Assembly: GCF_000376245.1 (NCBI RefSeq) | Contig: NZ_AQXM01000058.1 | Coordinates: 35,034 to 99,033 of the forward strand | Length of the DNA stretch: 64,000 nucleotides | Source: Acaricomes phytoseiuli DSM 14247 | GTDB taxonomy: Bacteria > Actinomycetota > Actinomycetes > Actinomycetales > Micrococcaceae | Reading direction: 5' to 3' | Part shown: in pieces, positions 54,758-63,717 of the stretch | Layout of the letters: every line of letters begins with the position of its first letter | Numbering within the stretch: the first letter of the stretch is position 1 | Made by a program: the position numbers and the translations under genes | The notes under the pieces: generated by a model | Told to the model about the DNA's origin: nothing | Seen by the model: the letters and a program-made list of their open reading frames with translations, nothing else | Databases searched by the model: none

Positions 54758-56145
54758 CCAGCGGATCCTCGTGTCCCTTCCCGCACGCTCCGGCGGAAGC
54801 CGGAGCAGCAGATGCCTCACCGGATCACTCGGAGAAGCAGTGGTTGATCAACCGTGATGAAACCGGAGCGGTGATCTTGTCCGGTACCGACTACCTCCAG
54901 AATCCCTATCCGCTGTACCGACAGCTCGCCGAGCAAGGGCCGCTGCACCGGGTGCTCTTCCCCTCGGGTGTGCACGCCTGGCTCGTGACCGGTTATGCGG
55001 CCGCCCGGGATGCTCTCGCCGATGAACGGCTGCACAAAGATCACCAGCACGGCAATGATGCCTGGCGGGCCAAGGCCTCCATCATGCCGGAGCCGCAGCA
55101 TTCCCGGTTGCAAGGTCACCTCCTGCACCAGGACGCACCCAAGCACACGGTGATGCGCAAGCTGATCAGCCCGGTTTTCAGCCGGAGCCGGGCCGTGGCG
55201 CAGAGTGCTTCAGCGCAGGCGATAGCCGATGAGCTGATCGACGCTCTCCCCACCAGTGCGCTGACGGGCGAGCCCCCGGTGGATGCGGTGGCGAGCTTCG
55301 CTGCGATCTTCCCCTTCCGGGTGCTGGCCGAAGCGATCGGGCTGCCATCGGACCTCGCCGGGGACTTCCGCAGGCAGTGGAGCCGGGTGGTGGCTCCGGT
55401 GGGCCCTGATGATCCGTGGCGCAATGAGTATGCGAGGCTTCTCGCCGAGCTGGAAGCCTATATCGACGCGGTGATCGAACGCAGCCGAGAAGCCGGGGCC
55501 GCGCAGAGTCTGCTGACCGATCTCGTCACCGCTGAGGCCGCGGGGCAGATCAGCGAGAACGAGATGCGCTCGGTGATCTTCCAGTTGCTCGCGGCGGGGC
55601 AGGAGCCGGTGACATTCCAGATCAGTCTGGCGCTTCTTGCCTTCTTCACCCAGCCGGAGGCGCGGGAGCGCTTCCTGAGCGCCGAGCCCGCGCAGCGCGA
55701 GGATCTCATCGATGAGCTGATGCGCTACGACGGGGCTTTCGAGTTGGCGACGTGGAGGTTCTTCACCGAGGACACGGAATTCCACGGCCAGCGGGTGCCG
55801 GCCGGGGATTCGGTCATCATCAGCCTGGCTGCGGCGAATCGGGATCACCGGCAGTTCCCCGACCCGGGGGAAGTCGACTTCGACAGGGCGGACTCCCGGA
55901 GCCAGCTGACATTCGGGCACGGCGTGCACCGCTGCCCCGGGACGTATCTGGCCAGAACCGAGCTCAATATCGCGCTGAGCAGCTTATTGGAGCGCCTGCC
56001 CGGACTCGCTTTGGCGGTCCCCGATACGACCGAGCTGCCCTGGCTCAGCGCTGCGCTCTCCCGCGGAGTGACCGAGCTGCCCGTGCACTATGACAGACGG
56101 CTGGCTGCTGCCGGCCCAGAGCCCGGAGGCCTTCCCGATGTCTGA
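54754..56145 (+). CDS. Cytochrome P450 lacking the I-helix threonine
   Basis: Soluble bacterial P450 of 463 residues. The haem thiolate is C394 in LTFGHGVHRCPGTYLARTEL. The K-helix ExxR is in DELMRYDGAFELATWRF. The I-helix reads LLAAGQEPVTFQI: the usual AGxET pair becomes E284-P285, so the catalytic Thr is missing, as in some coupling P450s such as CYP158A2. It overlaps the ATPase stop by four bases and the isocyanide synthase start by eight. Probable role: oxidation or dimerisation of an isocyanide product. No ferredoxin gene is present nearby. Confidence 0.9.
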
Positions 56146-57079
56146 TGCCCTGGACACTCCAGCGTTGGCTGATCGGATTCTCAGCCTATTCCTCCAGCAC
56201 CGGCGGGCGCCGTCGGCGGAGTACCGGGAGGATCAGCCGGAGCATCCGGAGGGCTTCCCGGTCCAGCGGCAGCAGATCCGGGACTGGATCGCCCGCTCCG
56301 AGCCGGTGCTTTTCGTGCTGCCCGGGTTCCCGTGCAAATCCCCTAATCCGGCCAAAGTCCTGGGCCCCCTACCGGATGCCGGGGAGCGGGAGTCGTTGCG
56401 GTTCCTGGATGAGCTGTGCCGGCAGATTGGGGAGTTCTACCCGCCGGGAGCGGAGATCGTCATCTGCTCGGATGGTCATATCTTCGCTGATGTGATCGGT
56501 GTTGCCGATGCTGATATCGACAACTATGTCTCCTGCTTGCGGCGGATGGCGGAGGCCGATTCGCTGACTCAGCTCTCCTTCTTCGCCCTGAACGAGCTCA
56601 TGCCGGATCGGGAATACGATGAGATCCGGCCGTGGGTCATCGAGAACTTTGGGCCGGATCTGGAGCTGCTGCGGGATAAAGTGCGCAGCGATCCGGATAT
56701 GACCTCCCTGTACCGCGGAGTGGTGCGGTTCATGGTGGAGGACAGCTATGACTATTCCGGTACCAAATCCCAATTGCAGCGGGAGTGCCGGCGCAGAGGC
56801 TATGCCGTGATGCAGCGCTCCCAGGCCTGGGGCGAGGTAGTGGATCAGCGCTTCCCGGGTGCGGTACGGCTCTCGATTCACCCGCAGCGCCGCGGTGCGG
56901 AAAAACTGGGCATCCGGCTGCTGGAGGTATCCTCGGCCTGGACCACGCCCTGGCACGCCATCCCTTTACGTAGTTCGGATGGCATGTTCAGTCTGGTCCG
57001 GCGCGAAGAGTTGCCCCCGGGGGCGGTCACGGTATCCCGGGATGGCCGGCCCAGTCATGTTGAGTACGCTCCTGCCTGA
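56138..57079 (+). CDS. DIT1/PvcA-family isocyanide synthase
   Basis: Protein of 313 residues of the pyoverdine/dityrosine biosynthesis family (Pfam DIT1_PvcA), which turns the amine of an aromatic amino acid (with ribulose-5-phosphate) into an isocyanide. Signatures: VLPGFPCKSPNPAKVLGPLP (residues 60-79), ICSDGHIFADVIGVADADID, and RLSIHPQRRGAEKLGI. I start at ATG 56138 behind GGAGG; it overlaps the P450 stop, so the two are translated together. Tyrosine or tryptophan is the likely substrate; the closest logic is yeast Dit1/Dit2 or fungal xanthocillin ICS/P450 pairs. Last gene of the copper operon. Confidence 0.9.
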   Translation: MSDALDTPALADRILSLFLQHRRAPSAEYREDQPEHPEGFPVQRQQIRDWIARSEPVLFVLPGFPCKSPNPAKVLGPLPDAGERESLRFLDELCRQIGEFYPPGAEIVICSDGHIFADVIGVADADIDNYVSCLRRMAEADSLTQLSFFALNELMPDREYDEIRPWVIENFGPDLELLRDKVRSDPDMTSLYRGVVRFMVEDSYDYSGTKSQLQRECRRRGYAVMQRSQAWGEVVDQRFPGAVRLSIHPQRRGAEKLGIRLLEVSSAWTTPWHAIPLRSSDGMFSLVRREELPPGAVTVSRDGRPSHVEYAPA

Positions 57080-57101
57080 TCCGCTGTGAAACTGACGGGC
57101 T

Positions 57102-58130
57102 TCATGCCAGGTCTGCGCTGATCGCCCGAGTGCTGCGACGCAGTCGGAGCGTTCCCGGAACCAGATGGTGCTCCGGGCTCAGAGTCTGCGGGTTCTGCGC
57201 CGCCGAATCGAGCGAGTCCAGTAGCAGCTGCGCGGCCAGGGAGCCCTGATGCGCCGGCTGCTGGTCGATCGTCGTCAAGCCGAGGGCTTCGCCGATCTCG
57301 TGTCCGTCGATGCCGATGAAGGAGACATCCTCCGGGATCCGCAGGCCCAGCTGAGAAGCCCCGAGCACCCCGCCGATGGCTATTTCATCCGATGCGCAGA
57401 ATACCGCGCTCGGCCGCTCGGGGGAGGCGAGGAGCGCCGTGACCTTCTGCGCGGCGTCGAGAACCGTGAAATCGGATTCCAGGATCCATTCCGGCCGGGG
57501 CGTTATCCCGGCGGTGTTGAGCGCCGCCCGGAATCCGGTGAGCCGGCCGTTGAGGGGCGAGTAGCTCTGATCATTCGGACCGGTGCCGATATACGCGATG
57601 CGCCGGTGCCCGAGGCCGGTGAGATGCCCGGTCGCGGTGCGGGCCATGGCTTCATCGTCGACCCCCACGGTGGCCAGGCCCGCCAGGGCGAAGCCGATGC
57701 CTACTGCCGGGCGGCCCAGGGATCTTAGGAATTCCACGTCCCTGGTGGTCAACTGCAAAGACACCGAGATGACGGCATCGACTTGGCGCCGGTAGATGTA
57801 GTCGTGAAAGATTCGTTCTTCTTGCTCCGGCTGGATAGCGGTGTTGTAGAGCGCGAGATCGTAGCCGAGATCCTGCAGGGTGGCGGCGATGCCGCTGACC
57901 ACTTGAGCGTAGAACCAGCGATCGATGAGCGGTACGATCACGCCGATATTGCGCGTGCGCCCGGTGGCCAGGCCGGAGCCGAGGGCCGAGGCGACGTACC
58001 CCAGTTCGCTAGCGGCCTGACGCACCTTTTGCCGAGTGGAAGCCGATGCCCGGCCGCCGTCGTTCAATGCGCGGGAGACAGTGGCGGTGGAGACGCCGGC
58101 GCGGGCGGCGACGTCTTTGATGCTTACCAT
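57102..58130 (-). CDS. LacI family transcriptional regulator
   Basis: LacI/GalR repressor of 342 residues. The HTH is VSIKDVAARAGVSTATVSRA with the hinge NDGGRASASTRQKVRQAASE; the periplasmic-binding-like domain follows (NIGVIVPLIDRWFYAQVVSG). ATG 58130 is divergent from a maltose-type importer with a perfect LacI operator between, so it most likely represses that importer and itself. Its 3' end faces the isocyanide synthase across 22 bases. Confidence 0.92.
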   Translation of the reverse strand: MVSIKDVAARAGVSTATVSRALNDGGRASASTRQKVRQAASELGYVASALGSGLATGRTRNIGVIVPLIDRWFYAQVVSGIAATLQDLGYDLALYNTAIQPEQEERIFHDYIYRRQVDAVISVSLQLTTRDVEFLRSLGRPAVGIGFALAGLATVGVDDEAMARTATGHLTGLGHRRIAYIGTGPNDQSYSPLNGRLTGFRAALNTAGITPRPEWILESDFTVLDAAQKVTALLASPERPSAVFCASDEIAIGGVLGASQLGLRIPEDVSFIGIDGHEIGEALGLTTIDQQPAHQGSLAAQLLLDSLDSAAQNPQTLSPEHHLVPGTLRLRRSTRAISADLA

Positions 58131-58166
58131 GATGCCTCATCGAAAAGGGGGAATGTGGGGAGAAAA

Positions 58167-58180
58167 TGGAACCGTTTTCA
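58167..58180. promoter_or_regulatory. Second, imperfect LacI-type operator
   Basis: TGGAACCGTTTTCA, an imperfect dyad around a central CG, 37 bases before the LacI start codon. Suited to autoregulation; weaker than the site at 58256. Confidence 0.5.
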
Positions 58181-58255
58181 CTGTCATTTTTTACTTTAGA
58201 TTCTAAGCTCCAGAATTGTAAAGGGAACTTCTGGTGAATATATTGCGGCAATTTT

Positions 58256-58269
58256 TGTAAACGTTTACA
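58256..58269. promoter_or_regulatory. LacI-family operator before the maltose-type importer
   Basis: TGTAAACGTTTACA, a perfect 14-bp palindrome with the central CG of LacI/GalR operators, 62 bases before the binding-protein start codon. Confidence 0.85.
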
Positions 58270-58331
58270 CTTCAAGCAGTCGGTGTGAGCAAGGCCCGCC
58301 GGGTGACGGTCGCTGATGATCTGGAGTGGAG

Positions 58332-59558
58332 ATGCGCAAGACACGGGTAGCTCTAGGGCTAGGCGCCCTGATTTCCGCTCTAGCACTTGCTGGCTGCGCG
58401 AGTAGCGAGACCCCAGTGCTTCTGGGCGGCCCCGGGGAGCTCACGATCTGGGCTGGAACCCAAGAAGTCGCCGGCTTGCAGCCGACTGTCGATCAGTTCA
58501 CCGCCGATACCGGTGTGAAAATCAATCTGGTACAGCGGGATTTCAGTGATCAAGTGGTCAGTGATTTCATCACCCAGGCTCCCACCGGCCAGGGCCCGGA
58601 CATCGTTCTGGGCGCCCATGACGTGCTGGGGCAGCTCGTCAGCAATGGCATCTTAGCCCCGGTGGAGCTCGGTCAGCGCCAGCAGGAGTTCGCTCCGGTG
58701 GCGACCACCGCCGCAACCTATGATGGCAGGACGTACGGAGTCCCCTTCGCGATCGAGACCATCGCGGTCTTGCGCAATGATGGGCTCAGCCAGGCCGCGC
58801 CGCAAAGCTTCGAGGAGCTCATCGCCGCCGGGCAGGAGGTGGTCGATGCCGGCCGGGCGGACTATCCTCTCGCGATCCCGCAGACACCGGACGGCAGCGA
58901 TCCCTATCACTTGTACCCTCTGCAGACGTCTTTCGGAGCTGAAGTCTTCGAACGCGACCCCGACGGCCAGTACATTCCGCAATTGGCGATGGGCGGCCCC
59001 GAGGGGACGGCGTTCGCCGAGTACCTCGCGCAGCTGGGCCAGCGAGGCGTGCTCAACACCTCACTGACCACGGATGTCACCAAAACTCTCTTCCTCAGCG
59101 GCCGCACCCCCTTCCTGGTCTCCGGCCCGTGGAACCTTCCTGACCTCCGGGCCGCCGGGATGTCAATGACGGTGCTGCCGTTCCCGCCGGCCGGCCCGCA
59201 GCTGGCGCAGCCTTTCGTCGGAGCGCAGATGGCCTATGTCAGCGCGGAAAGCAGCCAGCCCCTCGCCGCTCAGAACTTCGTGGCGAATTACCTCACCCGG
59301 CCGGAGGCGCAACTGGCGATGTTCGAAGCCACGGGGCGGGCTCCGGCACTGCAGAGCGCCATCGCCGAGATCGACGATCAGATCATGAGTGATTACGCCA
59401 GCATCGCGGAAACCGGGGTGCCGATGCCGGCCATCCCGCAGATGGGCGCGGTATGGAATTTCTGGGGGTCGACTGAAGCCGGGATCATCAACCAGCAGGG
59501 TGATCCGGCGACGCTCTGGCGGCGGATGGTTGGTTCGATCGAAGGAGCTATCCAGTGA
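58332..59558 (+). CDS. malE: Maltose/maltodextrin-type ABC transporter, substrate-binding lipoprotein
   Basis: Extracellular binding lipoprotein of 408 residues. Lipobox LALAGC (C22). Mature motifs include GQGPDIVLGAHDVLGQLVSN and LSGRTPFLVSGPWNLPDLRA, typical of MalE-type proteins. ATG 58332 is preceded by GGAG; GTG 58326 is possible. It is the first gene of the LacI-controlled operon. Maltose or maltodextrin is assigned from the whole operon (long MalF), not from binding residues. Confidence 0.88.
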   Translation: MRKTRVALGLGALISALALAGCASSETPVLLGGPGELTIWAGTQEVAGLQPTVDQFTADTGVKINLVQRDFSDQVVSDFITQAPTGQGPDIVLGAHDVLGQLVSNGILAPVELGQRQQEFAPVATTAATYDGRTYGVPFAIETIAVLRNDGLSQAAPQSFEELIAAGQEVVDAGRADYPLAIPQTPDGSDPYHLYPLQTSFGAEVFERDPDGQYIPQLAMGGPEGTAFAEYLAQLGQRGVLNTSLTTDVTKTLFLSGRTPFLVSGPWNLPDLRAAGMSMTVLPFPPAGPQLAQPFVGAQMAYVSAESSQPLAAQNFVANYLTRPEAQLAMFEATGRAPALQSAIAEIDDQIMSDYASIAETGVPMPAIPQMGAVWNFWGSTEAGIINQQGDPATLWRRMVGSIEGAIQ

Positions 59559-61156
59559 GCAGCAGGAAAGTGAATGAAACGGAAGCGCGGGACGGCAGAA
59601 CGGCGCACAGCCGGCTGGGCCGTAGCGGCAGTACACGCGGGTTCGTCATCAAATTAGTGCTCATGGCCGCCGTCAACGCCTTCGGGCTCTACGGCATTCT
59701 GGCCTCCTGGGCCGTGGCCAACTGGGGCATCCTGGCGTTCCTGGTGATCGCCCTGATTCTGGCGAACCTGGTGTACTTCTTGCCCGGTAAGCGTTTGGTG
59801 CCCTTCAAGTATTTGGCCCCGGGCCTCACCTTCCTGATCGTCTTTCAGGTCTTCGTCATCCTGTTCACCGCGGGTACGGCCTTCACCAACTATGGGGACG
59901 GGCACAACTCCAGCAAAGAAGCCGCGGTACGGGCGATCGTGGCCAATAGCGAGACTAGGGTCGACGGCAGTTCCGATTACCGGATCGCGGTCTTCCAAGC
60001 CGATGACGGCAGCCTGGCTCTAGCCGCGCAGCAGCAGGGATCACCGCTCAAATTCATCGGCACGGAGCGCAGCGGGCTGCAGGTGCTGGCCGATATGACG
60101 GGGGATCCCGGCAGCTGGCAGATTCCCGGGTACACCGCGCTGAGTTCTTCCGAGGTGCTGGCGGTGCAAGAGGACGTCGCGCAGCTCAGAGTGCCGGTTC
60201 CCGGCTCCGGAGCTTCTTTGCGGACCAATGACGGCTACTGGGCCTACGAATATATGCCTGGATTGACATATAAATCCTCGCAGGATGCGATGACAGCCGA
60301 GAACGGCACAGAGTACCGCCCGGATGACGGGGGCAATTTCGTTTCAGCCGACGGGCAGCGGTTGACTCCGGGCTGGCAGGTCAATGTCGGCTTCTCGAAC
60401 TTCGCGGCGATCTTCGACCCCAAGATTCTGGGCGGCCCTTTCTTAGCGGTCACGCTGTGGACTTTCGCCTTCGCGATCCTCTCGGTTCTGCTGACCTTCT
60501 TCGCCGGTCTGTTCCTGGCTCTGCTCTTCAACAAGCCCAGTATGAAAGGGCGGGGCATCTACCGGGCGCTGCTCTTTCTCCCTTATGCCTTTCCGGTCTT
60601 CCTCTCGGTGCTCGTCTGGGCGGGCCTGCTCAACCGGGACTTCGGGTTCATCAACGAAGTGCTGTTCGGCGGTGCTCAGATTCCCTGGTTGACGGATCCG
60701 GTGCTGGCCAAGGTCAGCGTCCTGCTGGTCAACCTCTGGCTCGGATTCCCGTACATGTTCCTCATCTGCATGGGGGCTCTGCAGAGCATCCCCAGCGATC
60801 TCTACGAGTCGGCTCGCCTCGATGGAGCCGGCCCCTGGAACTCCTTCCGCCGGATCACGCTGCCGCTGCTCCTGGTCGCCGTGGGCCCGCTGCTCATCGC
60901 CTCCTTCGCCATGAACTTCAATAACTTCAATGTGATCTACCTGCTGACCAACGGCGGGCCGCGAGATCTCGATTCCGCTACCGGAGTGGGAGCCACCGAC
61001 ATTCTGATCACTTTCGTCTACAAGATCGCTTTCGAAAGCGGGGCGAGCCAGTACGGCCTGGCGAGCGCGATCTCCATCCTGATCTTCATCATGGTCGCGG
61101 TGGTCTCCCTGCTCACGTTCCGCCGCAGCAAGGCTTTGGAGGACATCAGCTCATGA
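59555..61156 (+). CDS. malF: Maltose-type ABC permease MalF with extracytoplasmic insert
   Basis: Permease of 533 residues, longer than ordinary sugar permeases because of an extracytoplasmic domain (about residues 110-270) between spans 3 and 4, as in MalF (P2 loop); it starts after FTNYGDGHNSSK. The EAA-type loop is ESARLDGAGPWNSFRRITLP. GTG 59555 overlaps the binding-protein stop by four bases. The insert strongly supports the maltose/maltodextrin class. Confidence 0.92.
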   Translation: MSSRKVNETEARDGRTAHSRLGRSGSTRGFVIKLVLMAAVNAFGLYGILASWAVANWGILAFLVIALILANLVYFLPGKRLVPFKYLAPGLTFLIVFQVFVILFTAGTAFTNYGDGHNSSKEAAVRAIVANSETRVDGSSDYRIAVFQADDGSLALAAQQQGSPLKFIGTERSGLQVLADMTGDPGSWQIPGYTALSSSEVLAVQEDVAQLRVPVPGSGASLRTNDGYWAYEYMPGLTYKSSQDAMTAENGTEYRPDDGGNFVSADGQRLTPGWQVNVGFSNFAAIFDPKILGGPFLAVTLWTFAFAILSVLLTFFAGLFLALLFNKPSMKGRGIYRALLFLPYAFPVFLSVLVWAGLLNRDFGFINEVLFGGAQIPWLTDPVLAKVSVLLVNLWLGFPYMFLICMGALQSIPSDLYESARLDGAGPWNSFRRITLPLLLVAVGPLLIASFAMNFNNFNVIYLLTNGGPRDLDSATGVGATDILITFVYKIAFESGASQYGLASAISILIFIMVAVVSLLTFRRSKALEDISS

Positions 61157-62058
61157 CGTCAGTAGCTAACCCTGGAACGAGCAATCCCAAGACCAACCGC
61201 CCTACGCTGTGGCGGCGGTTCCAGCGCGGCGGCTGGCGCCACTTGATCGCCATCCCCGCGGTGATCTTCGCGCTCTTCCCGCTGCTCTATACCGTCAACG
61301 CCTCTTTGGTGACCTCCGGTACGCTCATCGCCTCCAATGAGCTCTTCACGGAGGTGAGCGGCTCTAATTACGAAACGCTGCTGAGCAACCCGCAGACCCC
61401 GTTCCTGCGCTGGTTCGCCAATTCGATGTTCATCTCCGGCACCACTGCGGTGGGTGCCGTGCTGATGGGAGCCGCCGCGGCCTACGCTTTCTCCCGCTTC
61501 CGGTTCACCGGCCGCAGAGTCTCCCTCACGGCCCTGCTGATCATTCAGATGTTCCCGCAGCTCTTGGCGTTCGTGGCGATCTTCTTGCTGCTCTTCGCGC
61601 TCCAGGACATCTACCCGGCACTGGGGCTGAATTCGCAGCTCGGCCTGGTGGCGGTCTACTTGGGCGGGGCGCTGGGTGCCAATACCTTCTTGATGTTCGG
61701 CTTCTTCAACACCATCCCCCGGGAACTCGACGAGGCCGCGACCATCGATGGGGCGAGTCACGCCCAGGTCTTCTGGACCATCATGCTGCGTCTAGTGACC
61801 CCGATCCTGGTCGTGGTCGGCATCTTGGCCTTCGTCGGCAGCTTCTCCGACTTCCTGCTGGCGCAGATCGTGCTGCAGGACCCTAACCGCTGGACGCTCT
61901 CGGTGGGGCTCTATCAGCTAATCGCGGTCGAATTCAGCCAGAACTGGGGCACTTTCGCCGCCGGAGCGGTGCTCTCCGCACTGCCCGTGGTGCTGCTGTT
62001 CTTATTCTTGCAGCGGTATATCGTCTCCGGGCTGACGGCAGGGTCCGTCAAGGGCTGA
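61153..62058 (+). CDS. malG: Maltose-type ABC permease MalG
   Basis: Second permease, 301 residues and six spans, EAA loop EAATIDGASHAQVFWTIMLR, C-terminal QRYIVSGLTAGSVKG typical of MalG. ATG 61153 overlaps the malF stop. No malK ATPase follows; a terminator does. It must share an ATPase made elsewhere, as the other two importers in this window. Confidence 0.92.
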   Translation: MTSVANPGTSNPKTNRPTLWRRFQRGGWRHLIAIPAVIFALFPLLYTVNASLVTSGTLIASNELFTEVSGSNYETLLSNPQTPFLRWFANSMFISGTTAVGAVLMGAAAAYAFSRFRFTGRRVSLTALLIIQMFPQLLAFVAIFLLLFALQDIYPALGLNSQLGLVAVYLGGALGANTFLMFGFFNTIPRELDEAATIDGASHAQVFWTIMLRLVTPILVVVGILAFVGSFSDFLLAQIVLQDPNRWTLSVGLYQLIAVEFSQNWGTFAAGAVLSALPVVLLFLFLQRYIVSGLTAGSVKG

Positions 62059-62077
62059 GGTGCTTTGAATAACACCA

Positions 62078-62110
62078 GCGGGTGACTCACTCTCTCAGTG
62101 AGCCACCCGC
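62078..62110. terminator. Bidirectional terminator between malG and the S1 protease
   Basis: GCGGGTGACTCACT (62078-62091) pairs with AGTGAGCCACCCGC (62097-62110) with one mismatch, loop of five bases. It separates two convergent genes. Confidence 0.75.
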
Positions 62111-62131
62111 CGTCGTGTTGTGGGGTGAGAA

Positions 62132-63355
62132 CTAGGAAGTCAGCAGGCTCACGTTATAGGCCTGGAGGGCCGGCCCGATTTTCTGCACATAGGTCTCGTC
62201 GGCCTGCCCGGAGTTCGAGGCGCAGTAGTACTGGTTCCCGCTCTTGGTGAAGTTCCCGCCGGAGGTCACGCCAGCGGCGTAGTTGCCGGAGAGGTTGGAG
62301 CCGCCGGAATCGCCCGGGATGGTGCAGCCGTTGGTGCGGATCATGTTCCGCAGGGTGACGTTGTTGGCGTTGTAGGTCACGGAGGCGTTGGTCGAGGTGA
62401 CCCGGGAGCACTTGAAACCGGTCTTCTGGCCGGATTTGCAGATCGTGTCTCCTACCGCTACGTTCGTGGAACCTTTGACGCTTAGGTACGTGCCATCGTA
62501 CTTATCCACCGCGCCCTTACCGCTGAAGTTGTTGGTGTTGATATCCAGCAAACCGTAGTCGGTCGAGCTTCCGGAGCCGAAGGTGCTGTCCTCATTGGTG
62601 CCGAAGTCGGAGCCGTTCTTGCTGATCCGGCCGCCGACGTCCGTGGTGCAGTGGCCTGCCTGCACCCCTTTGATGTCCGAGGGGTTGTTGTTGCTCTTCG
62701 CGAAGAAGCCGATGGAGCAGGTGTACTGATCGTTGTCGAAGAGGTAGCGCTGGCCGCCGTAGGCCGCTGCCCCGGCTGCCGGGCTTGCGGTGGTCGAGGT
62801 GTATGTGATCTTGACCGTGGAGGCGTTCGCGTTCACTGCGGCTTGCTGCGCCGCGTTAAGCTCCGTGCCGTTCTTGAGCGTCAGTTCGACTTTATTGGCT
62901 ACGGTATCCACCGCCCAGCGAGCCCCCGTGCCGGCGTCGAATGCCGTGTCCAGAGCACTGCTGGCAGCCTGCAGGCTGCTCAGCGAGTTCGTTACCCGCA
63001 CTGACTTCAGGCCCTGGGCCGCTGCCTGAGCGGCACCGAGGTCATCGCTTGCGGCCACGGTCAGCTCGCCGCTCGCCGGGTCCGTGTAGGCTCCGCCGAT
63101 ATGCGTGCTGAGCGTGCTCTCCAGCTTCTGGGCGAGCTCGCCCCGAGCTGCTTGGGTGTCGATGCGATGCTGGGCTTCAGCGGGGCTGATCCCTTCGCTC
63201 ACTAGGTAATCAACCGCTGCCTGCACCGGATCGTTCTGCGGTGCAGCAGTGGCGCTGGAAGCGCCGAGTGCTGCCAACGATAAGGTGCCGGCTAGCAGCG
63301 AGGTAGTAGCCAAGCCGGTCAGGCAGGCTTTCCGCAGAGTGGATTGAGATTTCAT
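62132..63355 (-). CDS. Secreted S1 family serine protease with prodomain (streptogrisin/alpha-lytic-like)
   Basis: Extracellular chymotrypsin-fold protease of 391 residues. Signal peptide (about residues 1-38), then a prodomain of about 150 residues for folding, then the mature protease from about residue 195. Triad: H235 in VQAGHCTTD, D266 in SSTDYGLLD, S350 in TIPGDSGGSNL. Cysteine pairs near H235 and S350 match the streptogrisin type. I start at ATG 63355; an upstream extension to 63412 adds no signal-peptide features. Confidence 0.92.
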   Translation of the reverse strand: MKSQSTLRKACLTGLATTSLLAGTLSLAALGASSATAAPQNDPVQAAVDYLVSEGISPAEAQHRIDTQAARGELAQKLESTLSTHIGGAYTDPASGELTVAASDDLGAAQAAAQGLKSVRVTNSLSSLQAASSALDTAFDAGTGARWAVDTVANKVELTLKNGTELNAAQQAAVNANASTVKITYTSTTASPAAGAAAYGGQRYLFDNDQYTCSIGFFAKSNNNPSDIKGVQAGHCTTDVGGRISKNGSDFGTNEDSTFGSGSSTDYGLLDINTNNFSGKGAVDKYDGTYLSVKGSTNVAVGDTICKSGQKTGFKCSRVTSTNASVTYNANNVTLRNMIRTNGCTIPGDSGGSNLSGNYAAGVTSGGNFTKSGNQYYCASNSGQADETYVQKIGPALQAYNVSLLTS

Positions 63356-63647
63356 GACTGTTCCTTTGGAGTCAAGATTTTCTCCGGGATCTGCGAGGGT
63401 CCCGAAGGTCACCCACAGGGGTCAGTGACGGTGGGAGCCTATGCGATCAAGTTTCCGGAATCGCTGGAAGTTCTCCCCGGAATGCCTGGGAGCGGGGGGT
63501 GTCTAGCTTGGGGCTAGTGTTACTTTCCATCCGGGCTCAAACACGGCCAACTCTGACCGAATCCAGGTCGACGTCAGTACGGCCGGATAGCATGAGGACG
63601 TACAAGTTGAACTGCTGCGCGTCATACGTGCGGAGGAGAAGTATTAG

Positions 63648-63717
63648 ATGGCGCAACGCGCAGCGAAGCCAAAACCGAAGAAGTCACTCGAACAGACTCT
63701 CTGGGACGCCGCGGATA
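63648..63717 (+). pseudogene. hsdM: Type I restriction-modification methyltransferase HsdM, 5' fragment cut by an IS element
   Basis: ATG 63648 behind GGAGGAG (63632-63638) opens 23 codons, MAQRAAKPKPKKSLEQTLWD then AAD, the standard beginning of HsdM DNA methyltransferases. The frame then enters IS sequence at 63718 and stops at TAG within it. The rest of hsdM, hsdS and hsdR would lie beyond the element outside the window, if still present. It is either a recently interrupted gene or a remnant. Confidence 0.75.

Noticed and set aside
55210..55929. Antisense frame across the P450 gene
   Set aside because: The sense strand has an intact P450 with haem and ExxR motifs; the antisense product has no recognisable feature.
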